64,000 bases of DNA from Leifsonia sp. TF02-11 (GCF_017565305.1 NZ_JAGEKP010000015.1:62001-126000); one strand, 5' to 3'. Counted from the stretch's first letter, positions 8,521-16,602 are shown. The notes: generated by a model not told the origin, from the letters alone. A program made the numbers and translations.

Positions 8521-9255
8521 ATGCTCCTCAAAGCCGCCATCAACGGCGGACGCACCACGGACGAGTTCCCTGGCGTCCCACTCACCGCCACCGAGATCGC
8601 ACGCGATGCCGCCGCAGCGCTCGCCGCGGGCGCGACGGTCGTCCACGCACACGCGCGCACGGCGGACGGCGGGCAGACCATCGACCCCGAGCACATCGGG
8701 GACATGGTCCGCGCGTTCCGGGCAGCCGTGCCCGACGGCGAGATCGGGACGACGACGGGGCTCTGGACCTGCTCGGGCCACGCCGAGCGGATGCGCCTGG
8801 TCGCGGCGTGGCCGGCCGACGCGCTGCCCGATTTCGCCTCCGTCGCGTTCAGCGAGGAGGGCGCGGCCGAGGCCGCGGAACTGGTGCTGGGACGCGGGAT
8901 GGTGCTCGAGAGCGCGGTCTGGTCGATGGCCGACGTCCCCGCGCTGCTCGCCTCGCCGACGCTGCACCGCAACGTGCGCATCCTCATCGAGCCGGAGGTC
9001 GAATCGCCCGAGGAGGCGGTCGCCGTCTGCCGCGAGGTCGCCGCGGCCCTTCGCGCTGCCGGGGTGACCGCACCGCTGCTCTACCACGGCTACGACGCCA
9101 CGGTCTGGCCCGTGGTGCGCGCTGCGATCGAGGACGGCTGCGAGACCCGCATCGGCCTGGAGGACGGACTGACCCGCGAAGACGGCTCCCTCGCCTCCGG
9201 GAACGCGGAGCTGGTGCGCGCCGTGCTGGCCCTGGAGGCCGTCCCCGCCGCCTGA
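8521..9255 (+). CDS. Beta-keto acid cleavage enzyme (BKACE, DUF849 family)
   Basis: A 244-residue TIM-barrel enzyme. The N-terminal LKAAINGGRT and the metal-binding VVHAHART (two His) are hallmarks of the family that includes 3-keto-5-aminohexanoate cleavage enzyme; IEPEV near residue 157 fits the later strands. These Zn enzymes transfer acetyl-CoA onto a beta-keto acid, giving acetoacetate and a new acyl-CoA. It is somewhat shorter than the usual 270-310 residues. Together with the importer, amidase and RraA-like protein it suggests a catabolic route for an amine- or amide-bearing acid. Confidence 0.83.
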   Translation: MLLKAAINGGRTTDEFPGVPLTATEIARDAAAALAAGATVVHAHARTADGGQTIDPEHIGDMVRAFRAAVPDGEIGTTTGLWTCSGHAERMRLVAAWPADALPDFASVAFSEEGAAEAAELVLGRGMVLESAVWSMADVPALLASPTLHRNVRILIEPEVESPEEAVAVCREVAAALRAAGVTAPLLYHGYDATVWPVVRAAIEDGCETRIGLEDGLTREDGSLASGNAELVRAVLALEAVPAA

Positions 9256-9286
9256 CGCTCCCAGCTACACGAGGTAGGTTTTTCGG

Positions 9287-9775
9287 ATGATCGACCAGAC
9301 CGACCGGTCGCTGATCGAGCTCCTGATGCGCGACGGCCGGCGCCCGTACACCGAGCTCGCCACCGAGCTCGAGGTGAGCGAGGCGACGGTCCGCGGCCGG
9401 GTCTCCCGGCTCCAGGAGTCGGGCATCCTCAAGATCGTCGCGCTCTGCAACCCGCTGACGCTCGGCCACCAGTCGGTGCGGCTCGGGATCGGCGTGCGCG
9501 ACCACTCGCCGCGGTCGGTGGCGAAGGCGCTCGCCGAGATGGCGATGGTCAACCACGTTGCCCTCTGCACCGGCTCCCGCGACGTGCTGATCGAGGCGAC
9601 CTGCCGCGACCTCGACCAGCTGGTGACGCTGCTCGACGACGTGCGGCGCATCCCGGGGGTCAGCGAGATCGACCAGTTCGTGCTGCTGGAGCTGTTCAAG
9701 GACTACTCGTGGGTGGGGCTGCGCGACAAGTCCGGCCAGAGCGCGGGGCAGCGCGCCGGGCGGGAGACGGCCTGA
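9287..9775 (+). CDS. Lrp/AsnC family transcriptional regulator (first of a tandem pair)
   Basis: A 162-residue protein with an N-terminal AsnC HTH (DQTDRSLIELLMRDGRRPYT, then LEVSEATVRGRVSRL) and a C-terminal RAM/AsnC ligand-binding domain ending EIDQFVLLELFKDYSWVG. It overlaps the next regulator by 1 bp. Members bind amino acids or related metabolites and form dimers to octamers. By position it most likely controls the importer/catabolic genes upstream. Confidence 0.88.
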   Translation: MIDQTDRSLIELLMRDGRRPYTELATELEVSEATVRGRVSRLQESGILKIVALCNPLTLGHQSVRLGIGVRDHSPRSVAKALAEMAMVNHVALCTGSRDVLIEATCRDLDQLVTLLDDVRRIPGVSEIDQFVLLELFKDYSWVGLRDKSGQSAGQRAGRETA

Positions 9776-10299
9776 TGCCCATGGACATCGACGCGATCGA
9801 CCGCAAGATCATCGACCAGCTGCGGATCGACGGCCGCCGCTCGTTCGCGATCATCGGCCGCAATGTCGGTCTCTCCGAGCCCAGCGTGCGCGCGCGGTTC
9901 CGGCGCCTGTCGGCTGCGGGCATCGTGCAGGTCGTCGGGATGCCCGACGCCCCGAAGCTCGGCGCGCTGGAGGTCCACGTGTCGATCTCCGTGGTCGGGG
10001 TCCCGGTGGCGACGGTCGCGAAGCAGCTCGTCCGCATCCCCGAGGTCACCTTCGTGGCGAGCGCGGTCGGCGCCTTCGACATGATCCTCGACATCCGCTG
10101 CGACGACGTCGTGCAGCTCTCGAACGTGCTCAACGAGAAGGTGCGCCGGGTCAAGGGCGTCGACCGCGTGGAGGCATCGACGGTCCTGGAGATCATCAAG
10201 GACAGCTACCTGTGGGCCGGCTTCCGCGAAGACCCCGGCACGACGGCGGACGCCGTCATCAAGCGGCCGCGCACGCGGCCGCAGATGCCGAAGCTGTAG
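9775..10299 (+). CDS. Lrp/AsnC family transcriptional regulator (second of a tandem pair)
   Basis: A 174-residue paralogue of the preceding protein with the same architecture: HTH in IDRKIIDQLRIDGRRSFA and LSEPSVRARFRRL, then a RAM domain ending VLEIIKDSYLWAGF. The ATG at 9775 overlaps the preceding stop; MDIDAID at 9781 is an alternative start. The shared C-terminal pattern (LE-x-x-KDxxxxG) points to tandem duplication, and the pair may form mixed oligomers. Confidence 0.87.
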   Translation: MPMDIDAIDRKIIDQLRIDGRRSFAIIGRNVGLSEPSVRARFRRLSAAGIVQVVGMPDAPKLGALEVHVSISVVGVPVATVAKQLVRIPEVTFVASAVGAFDMILDIRCDDVVQLSNVLNEKVRRVKGVDRVEASTVLEIIKDSYLWAGFREDPGTTADAVIKRPRTRPQMPKL

Positions 10300-10371
10300 C
10301 GGCGCCGAGCGCGTCGTTCGTCGGCGTCCGGCAATCCGGCCGCCCGGTCGCATCGCATGAGACGATGTGCC

Positions 10372-11064
10372 ATGCCCAGCGCACTGACCCGCTTCCGCGC
10401 CGCGGTGGCCGACGCCGCCTCCTTGCGAGCGTGGACGGTGGACGCCAACGACGGCATCATCGCCACCGCCGGTGTGCTGGAGGGTTTCGCCGGTGCGGGT
10501 GCGAGCGATTCGACGCTGCTGACCGCCGCCATCGTCGCGACCGTCGCAGGGGCGCTCAGCCTCGGCGGCGCGAAGTGGTCGGAGGCCGCGGCGGAACGGG
10601 ATGCCCAGCTGCGCGTGGCCCGCGAGGAGGCGGCCCAGCTCGAACTGAGCCCGGCCGAGGAGATGCTCGAGCTGGCCGGCTACTACGAGTCCAAGGGCCT
10701 GAGCACCGACCTGGCACGCCTCGTCGCCGAGCAGCTGACCGCGACGGACGCGCTCGGCGCCCAGCTGGAGACCGAGCACGGAATCCGCGAGGTCATGCCC
10801 AGAGCCGCTCCGGTCTGGGCCGGTGTCTCGGCCTCCCTCGCTTTCGTCCTCGGCGCACTCGTGCCGCTGCTGATCACCCTGCTGGTGCCGTCGCAGGTGG
10901 AGGCGTGGGCGGTGCTCTTCGCCGTCGCCGCATCGCTCGTGCTGACCTCCATCGTCAGCGCGCGCACCGGTCGCACCGGGGTGCTGCGCACGGTCGCACG
11001 CTCGCTCACGGTCGGCATCGGCACGCTCGGCGTGAGCTACCTCGCGGGGTTGTTGATCTTCTAG
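10372..11064 (+). CDS. VIT1/CCC1-family Fe2+/Mn2+ transporter
   Basis: A 230-residue membrane protein. The N-terminal WTVDANDGIIATAGVLEGFA is the conserved first segment of the VIT1/CCC1 family; GALSLGGAKWSEAAAERDAQ replaces the usual GAxSMxxGEY-S region, followed by a charged cytoplasmic helix (EEMLELAGYYESKGLS) and three C-terminal hydrophobic helices. Such proteins export iron or manganese from the cytoplasm. A start at 10357 is also open; MPSALTR at 10372 matches family length better. Confidence 0.82.
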   Translation: MPSALTRFRAAVADAASLRAWTVDANDGIIATAGVLEGFAGAGASDSTLLTAAIVATVAGALSLGGAKWSEAAAERDAQLRVAREEAAQLELSPAEEMLELAGYYESKGLSTDLARLVAEQLTATDALGAQLETEHGIREVMPRAAPVWAGVSASLAFVLGALVPLLITLLVPSQVEAWAVLFAVAASLVLTSIVSARTGRTGVLRTVARSLTVGIGTLGVSYLAGLLIF

Positions 11065-11088
11065 GGCGCATGGTGCGTGGCGGTGTCG

Positions 11089-11289
11089 CTATCGCGCCCG
11101 CCGTCTCCGCGCGATCCCGACCACGATCAGCGCCAACCCGATCACGAGCACGATCGGCCCGACGGTCGCCCAGAGCGGCGAGCCGCTCATCGCGGAGCCG
11201 CCCAGCACGTCGACACCCTGCAGCAGCCACACCAGCCCGAGCACACCGAGGATCACGCCCGGGACGACGAACGGCAGGCTCCCCTTCAT
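11089..11289 (-). CDS. Small membrane protein, two transmembrane helices
   Basis: A 66-residue protein with two hydrophobic helices (VVPGVILGVLGLVWLLQGV and VGPIVLVIGLALIVVGIA) and an RRRRAR cytoplasmic tail. The function is not known; proteins of this shape are common in actinobacteria. Convergent with the VIT1-like gene, 24 bp apart. Confidence 0.6.
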   Translation of the reverse strand: MKGSLPFVVPGVILGVLGLVWLLQGVDVLGGSAMSGSPLWATVGPIVLVIGLALIVVGIARRRRAR

Positions 11290-11331
11290 GGCCACACCCT
11301 AAACCGGCGACGCGCCCCCGTGGCTGCCGAC

Positions 11332-11492
11332 ATTCGTCACGAATCTCGCGATTCGTGCCACGAATGTCGCGATTCGTCACGAATCTCCGCGCGCTGCGCG
11401 CTCACGACGACGAGGTGGGGTGCGTGCCGGGATGTCGCGATTCGTCACGAATGTCGTGATTCGTGCCACGAATGTCGCGATTCGTCACGAAT
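11332..11492. repeat. Duplicated array of six ATTCGT...ACGAAT palindromes
   Basis: Two blocks each contain three palindromes: ATTCGTCACGAAT, ATTCGTGCCACGAAT, ATTCGTCACGAAT. Block 1 starts at 11332, 11351 and 11372; block 2 at 11440, 11459 and 11480, with identical internal spacing (19 and 21 bp), separated by TCGCG or TGTCG linkers. The last copy overlaps the 3' end of the LigD-like gene. It may be a REP-like mobile palindrome or a strong terminator/protein-binding array. Confidence 0.9.
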
Positions 11493-12717
11493 CTGTGCGC
11501 CGCCCCGCCCAGGGGTCGTAGTCGGCGAGGAGGGCGCCCTGCTCTGGGCGGTCGGCCTCGGGGACGTGCTGGAGGTTGACGCGCACCCGGTACCACTGCG
11601 AGCTCGAGCCGCGCATCCCGTCGATGAGCTCGTCGGCGGGATGCAGAAGCGCCGCCGCCTCCGGGTGGAGGTCGCGCCAGCGCGCCAGCGCCTCCGTCGC
11701 CTCCGGCTTGGTCTTGGTTCGCGCGACCTCGATCAGCGGCATCTGCGATACGCGTCTGCCCGCGCCGTCGCCCGCGCGCGGCGGCTTCTCGGCGGGGCCG
11801 AGCCGCGCGGCCAGGGCGAGCAGCGCATCCAGGGAGCCGGCGGCCGCGTCGATGCCCGCGTGCGGGTCGCCGCGCTCGGCGAATCGGGTCAGCACCGTCG
11901 GCACCGTGAACTCCGCGGGGCGGCGCGTGCGCACCTCGTCCCAGTCGAGCGGCGTGGAGACGCGCGCGTCCGGCAGCGGGCGCACCGAGTACGCGGAGGC
12001 CACCGTGCGGTCTTTGGCGTTCTGGTTGAAGTCGACGAAGACGCTCTCGCCGCGCTCCTCCTTCCACCAGCGCGCCGTCGCGAGCCCCGGCGCACGGTTC
12101 TCGACCTCCCTCGCGAGTGTCTCTGCGGCGAGACGCACGTCGGCGAAGCCCCACCGCGGGGCGATGCGCACGAGGATGTGGAGGCCGCGCGACCCGCTCG
12201 TCTTCGGCCAGCCGGTCAGGCCGTGGTCCTCCAGGACCTCGCGGGCGATGAAGGCGACGTCGACGATCTGCGACCAGTCGACGCCCGGCATCGGGTCGAG
12301 GTCCACCCGCAGCTCATCGGGATGGTCGAGGTCTTCCGCACGGACGGCGTGCGGGTTGAGGTCGAGGCAGCCGAGGTTCGAGACCCAGGCGAGACCGGCG
12401 GCGTCGCGCACCACAGCCTCCTCGGCGGAGGTGCCGCGCGCGTAGTGCAGGGTCGCCGTGTCGATGTAGTCGGGATGTCCCTCCGGCACCCGCTTCTGGA
12501 AGAACGGCTCCTGCGTGAGCCCTTTGACGAACCGCTTGAGCACCATCGGCCGGCCGCCCGCACCGCGCAGTGCGCCGTCGGCGACCGCCACGTAGTAGCG
12601 CGCCAGGTCGAGCTTGGTCAACCCCGGCTCGGGGAACACCACCTTGTCCGGGCTCGAGATGCGCACCTCGTGGCCGCCGACCTCGAGGAACGTCTCGGAC
12701 TTCGACGACGGAGTCAT
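11485..12717 (-). CDS. LigD-type polymerase/primase-domain protein (NHEJ)
   Basis: A 410-residue stand-alone polymerase domain of the LigD family. Conserved features are FPEPGLTKLDLARYY near the N-terminus, the metal-binding RVDLDPMPG (catalytic Asp pair), SGSRGLHI and the third Asp in VFVDFNQN. These archaeo-eukaryotic primase-like enzymes add ribonucleotides or fill gaps during non-homologous end joining with Ku and LigD. Length is above the roughly 300 residues of the bare domain, the extra being a C-terminal tail (about 300-410). No ku or ligase gene is adjacent. The 3' end runs into the palindrome array. Confidence 0.88.
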   Translation of the reverse strand: MTPSSKSETFLEVGGHEVRISSPDKVVFPEPGLTKLDLARYYVAVADGALRGAGGRPMVLKRFVKGLTQEPFFQKRVPEGHPDYIDTATLHYARGTSAEEAVVRDAAGLAWVSNLGCLDLNPHAVRAEDLDHPDELRVDLDPMPGVDWSQIVDVAFIAREVLEDHGLTGWPKTSGSRGLHILVRIAPRWGFADVRLAAETLAREVENRAPGLATARWWKEERGESVFVDFNQNAKDRTVASAYSVRPLPDARVSTPLDWDEVRTRRPAEFTVPTVLTRFAERGDPHAGIDAAAGSLDALLALAARLGPAEKPPRAGDGAGRRVSQMPLIEVARTKTKPEATEALARWRDLHPEAAALLHPADELIDGMRGSSSQWYRVRVNLQHVPEADRPEQGALLADYDPWAGRRTDS

Positions 12718-12851
12718 GCCGCCACGTTAGTCGCGAGGTCGTCGCGCGGCCAGTGCGAGCCCACGCGGTTGGGCATGCGCTGCCATCTGTACTAGGATCG
12801 AAGCTGGCATTAAAATTTGAAATGTTATGTAACACGAATGGGACATGTATT

Positions 12852-13151
12852 GTGAAATTCAAGAACAAAGTTGTTTCGACGGTCCTGGCAGCCGGGGCAC
12901 TGACGATCGGGGCCACGCTCGGCGCAACCCCCGCGAACGCGTACACCAGCTACCCGGAGGGGGGAACGTGGAGCTACGGAAACTCGGGAACGACGTGGTC
13001 GGACTACCACCACCCTTCGAAGAAACACCGCTCGACAGCCTGCAACTCGTACTCGTGCCTGCGCTCTCCTGACAGGGCCGGCGGTAACTGGTCGTACGCG
13101 TCCGTCTCGTGGACGGTGACCGGAAACACCTGGTACTACTACAACTACTGA
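12852..13151 (+). CDS. Lactococcin 972-family bacteriocin precursor
   Basis: A 99-residue secreted peptide starting at GTG 12852. The signal peptide is VKFKNKVVSTVLAAGALTIG with cleavage after TPANA, leaving about 70 residues. The mature part contains YPEGGTWSYGNSG, SDYHHPSKKHRSTAC, DRAGGNWSYASV and the C-terminal TWYYYNY, the pattern of lactococcin 972 (G-G-x-W, YHH-x-S-K-x-H, R-A-G, F/Y-Y-Y-N). Lcn972 binds lipid II and blocks septum formation; that activity is known for the family, not shown here. Two Cys (in STACNSYSCL) are extra to Lcn972. An AT-rich stretch upstream (12811-12860, including TAAAAT) is a likely promoter region. Immunity/export genes follow after a hairpin. Confidence 0.9.
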   Translation: MKFKNKVVSTVLAAGALTIGATLGATPANAYTSYPEGGTWSYGNSGTTWSDYHHPSKKHRSTACNSYSCLRSPDRAGGNWSYASVSWTVTGNTWYYYNY

Positions 13152-13155
13152 GCGT

Positions 13156-13191
13156 AGAAGGGCAGGGCGGTCATGACCGGCCTGCCCTTCT
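13156..13191 (+). terminator. Strong stem-loop behind the bacteriocin gene
   Basis: AGAAGGGCAGGGCGGTCA and TGACCGGCCTGCCCTTCT form 18-nt arms with one mismatch, 5 bp after the bacteriocin stop. No U-run follows, so it may be a partial terminator or processing hairpin that gives more bacteriocin than immunity mRNA. Confidence 0.7.
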
Positions 13192-13206
13192 GCTTGGAAG
13201 GCAGCG

Positions 13207-13830
13207 ATGAAGAGAGTCACCTCCCCTATCGGCATTCTGCTCGCGTGCATGCTTGCACTCAGCGGGTGCGCCGCAGCCGGTGGAACGTCCGACAACCCGT
13301 CATCCGGTCCGGGCGTTCGCGCCAGCACGCGCACTGGCTGGGCAGACGAAATCGCGGAAGCTCGTCGACGTGCTACGACCGAATTCGAGCGGAGCGCGCT
13401 TGCCGACGGCCGAATCTCCGACGCCGAGTTCGCCGAGATGGAGAACGCGTTCGCCACCTGCATGCGCGACCGCAACATCACCTTCGGCGGATTCGGACCC
13501 GGTGGGGGATACGAGTTCAAGCCCGGAAGCGGAACGACGACCGAGGAGGCCAACACGATCGCGGACGAGTGTTCGGCGACCTCGGGCCTCGACACCATCG
13601 GCTCCCTTTACTTCGCCATGCAGCGGAACCCGCAGAATCTCGACGAAGCCGCGATCACAGCTGCGTGCTTAGTGAAGAAGAAGGTCGTGCCGGCTTCGTA
13701 CTCCGGCAGCGACTACTCGCGAGACGCGCCGGCCATGGCGTTCCCGTTCAGTGATGGGGCTCGAGGTGAGAGGGCGCTCCGAGAGTGTGATCTGGACCCG
13801 CTGGGGCTTCTGGGCGAGTCGAAGGGATGA
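13207..13830 (+). CDS. Lipoprotein of the bacteriocin locus
   Basis: A 207-residue predicted lipoprotein: signal peptide with lipobox LSGC (near residue 21), then an alpha-helical domain (EIAEARRRATTEFERSAL, ISDAEFAEMENAFATCMRD) with several Cys. GGAAGG lies just before the ATG. It sits between the bacteriocin gene and the adaptor/ABC genes and overlaps the next gene by 4 bp. A surface immunity role is an inference from position; no family is recognised. Confidence 0.75.
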   Translation: MKRVTSPIGILLACMLALSGCAAAGGTSDNPSSGPGVRASTRTGWADEIAEARRRATTEFERSALADGRISDAEFAEMENAFATCMRDRNITFGGFGPGGGYEFKPGSGTTTEEANTIADECSATSGLDTIGSLYFAMQRNPQNLDEAAITAACLVKKKVVPASYSGSDYSRDAPAMAFPFSDGARGERALRECDLDPLGLLGESKG

Positions 13831-14903
13831 CGGCGCGCGTCCTGCCGCGATTTGCGGTCATCGCCGTGCTCATTGTTGCCGTCTTCGCCTCTGGCACGAC
13901 GGCCACCTGGTTATGGTTCAACGCTGAGCCGCCGAGTTCCTTGGCCGAATCTCGACCTGCCGCGGTCGCCCCTGTCACCTATCAGGAGTTCTCCGATTCG
14001 CGGACGCTAGCGCTGCGCGTCGAGTCGATTCCCGACTCGCGACTGGAATCGGGGGTCGCCGGAAGGATCACCCACTCGGCCTGCGAGCCAGGGTCGGTGA
14101 TCGTCTCAGGCTCGACTCCGGCCTCCGTCGATGGGCGTCCGTTGGTGGCGCTCGCGACGGACATTCCACTGTGGCGCGACCTGCGCAGCGGAGACGAGGG
14201 CGACGATGTCACGGGTCTTCAGAAGGAGCTCGCGCGGCTCGGCTACACAACGAAGGCGGACGGAAAGGTCGGCGCTCGCACCCTTTCCGCAGTTGCCGAC
14301 CTGTTCGAGCGTGCAGGAGACCGAACTGGCGACTCCACGGTGGTCGAGGTCGGGCGAATCGTCTGGCTCGCTTCCGCGTCCGTCACGATCGCGAGCTGCG
14401 ATGTACAGGCCGGCGGGAGGGTGGATTCGGGCGCTGCGCTCGCATCGATCGCCGGAGGTATTTCCCGCGTTTCCATAATCGACACGTCGGCCGACTTCTC
14501 CGGGGCGAAGTGGGCTTTGACCGTCGACTCTGTGACCGTCCCGCTCGATGCGACGGGAGATGTATCGGATCCTTCGGCGCTCACGGAGTTGGCCGCTGCG
14601 CCGTCGTTCGCCCGCGCGGCGGCAGGTTCCAGTGGGGCTGCGGGGGAGACGGCGGACGTCGAGAATGGAGCCGGTGTATTCCGTGGCACCGTTGCCCTCG
14701 CGGAACCGATTGAAGTCGGCGCGGTTCCCCCATCCTCGGTGTACTCGATCACCGGGGCCGAAGGATGCGTGACGTCGGAGGACACTGCGCTTCACGTTAC
14801 GATCGTCGGTTCGCAACTGGGCAAGACATTCGTTCTCTTCCATGAAGGGCGGCGGCCCTCGACCGTGCGTATCTCAGATTCGGAACGTCCTCTGTGCTCT
14901 TAG
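13827..14903 (+). CDS. Membrane-anchored adaptor with peptidoglycan-binding domain
   Basis: A 358-residue protein with an N-terminal transmembrane helix (FAVIAVLIVAVFASGTTATW) and an extracytoplasmic body. Residues about 120-160 (DLRSGDEGDDVTGLQKELAR, then LGYTTKADGKVGARTLSAV) are a PG_binding_1-like fold; the rest resembles the beta-barrel/lipoyl parts of membrane fusion proteins. It overlaps both neighbours (ATGA at the start; the ATPase gene starts 10 bp before its stop). The likely role is linking the ABC transporter to the cell wall for export of, or self-protection from, the bacteriocin. Confidence 0.78.
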   Translation: MTARVLPRFAVIAVLIVAVFASGTTATWLWFNAEPPSSLAESRPAAVAPVTYQEFSDSRTLALRVESIPDSRLESGVAGRITHSACEPGSVIVSGSTPASVDGRPLVALATDIPLWRDLRSGDEGDDVTGLQKELARLGYTTKADGKVGARTLSAVADLFERAGDRTGDSTVVEVGRIVWLASASVTIASCDVQAGGRVDSGAALASIAGGISRVSIIDTSADFSGAKWALTVDSVTVPLDATGDVSDPSALTELAAAPSFARAAAGSSGAAGETADVENGAGVFRGTVALAEPIEVGAVPPSSVYSITGAEGCVTSEDTALHVTIVGSQLGKTFVLFHEGRRPSTVRISDSERPLCS

Positions 14904-15514
14904 CACTCGAAAACGTCGGCCACCGGTACGGTCGCGACGGTGATTGGCTTTTCAGGGGCCTGACCATCGATTTCCACCCCGGCGAGGTCTACGCGCTGAC
15001 CGGGCCTTCCGGGTCGGGCAAGAGCACCCTGCTTTCCCTACTCGCCCGACGGAGCAGACCGCGCGAAGGAGCCGTTCGCTTCGCCGAGATCGGGAAAGTG
15101 AGTTGGGTCTTCCAGAATCCATTCGGGTCGCCACACCGGACTGCGCTCGACCACGTCACTTTGCCAATCCTTGCCCGTGGGGAGGAGCCCTCGTCGGCGG
15201 AACACCAGGCCGACGAGTTGATGCTCCGATTCGGTCTGCAGTCGGTCGCGCAACGACGGTTCGGCGACCTCTCCGGTGGTGAAGCTCAGAGGCTCATGCT
15301 GGCCAGGGGACTCGCGTCCCGTCCAAGCGTCCTTCTGGTCGATGAGCCGACGGCCCAGCTCGACAGGCGGACAGCGGAGCGCGTCGATTCAGCGATCAGG
15401 GCGGTTGCCGACCCGCGGACCATCGTGATCGTCGCGACGCACGACGAACGAACGCGCGCGGCATGCACGAAGCAACTCGACCTCGGGTCGTATGAAGGGC
15501 CTGATTCGCTGTGA
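14894..15514 (+). CDS. ABC transporter ATPase, MacB/LolD type (bacteriocin locus)
   Basis: A 206-residue ATPase from a GTG at 14894. It has Walker A GPSGSGKSTL, signature LSGGEAQRLMLARG, Walker B VLLVDEPTAQLD and H-loop ATHDE. The compact size and DEPT motif fit the MacB/LolD group that works with FtsX-like permeases and a fusion-protein adaptor. It overlaps the adaptor gene and, by 4 bp, the permease gene, so the three are translated together. Confidence 0.88.
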   Translation: MLLALENVGHRYGRDGDWLFRGLTIDFHPGEVYALTGPSGSGKSTLLSLLARRSRPREGAVRFAEIGKVSWVFQNPFGSPHRTALDHVTLPILARGEEPSSAEHQADELMLRFGLQSVAQRRFGDLSGGEAQRLMLARGLASRPSVLLVDEPTAQLDRRTAERVDSAIRAVADPRTIVIVATHDERTRAACTKQLDLGSYEGPDSL

Positions 15515-16593
15515 AGTTCGTCAGTCTGTTGCGTGAGGCCGGCCGTGACATCATGTCAGGAACAGCGCGTTTCACCCTCTTCAGTCAGGTTCTCATCCTC
15601 CTTATCGGAGGGCTGGTTTTCGTGGATGCGCTGGCGACGGCTCGGTTGGTCGCGTCGGCGGAGGCGTTCCGCGCGTCGGGGGCGGCGACGGAGATCCTCG
15701 TCGCGGAGGGCCTAGTGGACGGTGCTGCCTGCGAGGCTCTGGCAGGCCTCCCCGGTGTCGCGGCTTCTGGGGCTTTGCGCTCGTCCGAACGGAAGATCGT
15801 CATAGCCACAATTCCTGACGCCCCCATTCCGACGTACGAGATTTCGCCCGCATTTGCCGCCGTCGTCTCGGATCCCGATTCGGATCCGGGCACTGGGGAG
15901 GGCATCCTCATCCCGGAGGACCTCGCGCGCACCGTCGGGGTCGTCGCCGGCGAATCGGTCGTGACCGATTCCGGTTCGGTCCAGATCGCGTCGGTATACC
16001 GCTACCCATCGGATGGTCGGCGTGCAGGCTTCGGGTATGCGATCCTAACGCCGACGAACTCGACCCGGCCGTTCGACGAGTGCTGGGCCACCGCGTGGCC
16101 GCAGATCCCGAACCTGCGATCCCTCCTCCTCGCCAGCATGCTTCCTTCGACGGGGACCAGCAGCGAGAAGCCCACCGTAGCGCAACTGAACTCAGCGTTA
16201 GGGGCGTCGTTCGACGGAAATGCCGCCTTCGCGGGTCGATTGACGCGTTTTGCGACGCCCCTCTCGGCGACTATCGCTCTCTGCTTGGGATTCGTCAGCG
16301 TCAGAATCAGGCGTCTTCAGCAGACGTCGGCGCTCCATGCGGGTGTCTCCAGAGGCGACCTGCTCGCGCTCAACCTGCTCGAGGGGGGTGCCTGGTCGGC
16401 TCCCGCCGCTGTGATCGGAGTAGCTCTCGCCTCCGTGGCAGCGTGGATGATCGGGCGCGACGACCAACTCGCCCTCTTCGAAATGTTCGCTGGAATCCCG
16501 TTGGCGGGAATGGCGGGGGCGCTCATCGGTGTCGCCGTCGGGTCGATGACGATGAGTGAGAAGCAACTGTTCCGGTACTTCAAGGACCGGTGA
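15511..16593 (+). CDS. FtsX/MacB-like ABC permease (bacteriocin locus)
   Basis: A 360-residue membrane protein from a GTG at 15511. One N-terminal helix (FTLFSQVLILLIGGLVFVDA), a large extracytoplasmic domain (about 40-240), then three C-terminal helices (LSATIALCLGFVSVRI, WSAPAAVIGVALASVAAW, AGMAGALIGVAVGSM): the 1+3 topology of MacB/FtsX permeases. It completes the tripartite module with the ATPase and adaptor. In other lactococcin 972 loci a related membrane protein plus ATPase gives immunity; that assignment is carried over by analogy. It converges on the GH2 gene with a 9-bp gap. Confidence 0.82.
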   Translation: MKFVSLLREAGRDIMSGTARFTLFSQVLILLIGGLVFVDALATARLVASAEAFRASGAATEILVAEGLVDGAACEALAGLPGVAASGALRSSERKIVIATIPDAPIPTYEISPAFAAVVSDPDSDPGTGEGILIPEDLARTVGVVAGESVVTDSGSVQIASVYRYPSDGRRAGFGYAILTPTNSTRPFDECWATAWPQIPNLRSLLLASMLPSTGTSSEKPTVAQLNSALGASFDGNAAFAGRLTRFATPLSATIALCLGFVSVRIRRLQQTSALHAGVSRGDLLALNLLEGGAWSAPAAVIGVALASVAAWMIGRDDQLALFEMFAGIPLAGMAGALIGVAVGSMTMSEKQLFRYFKDR

Positions 16594-16602
16594 CCCCCAC
16601 CC

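Noticed and set aside
11332-11492. CRISPR array
   Set aside because: Units are short palindromes with 5-8 bp linkers; no 28-37 bp repeats, unique spacers or cas genes.
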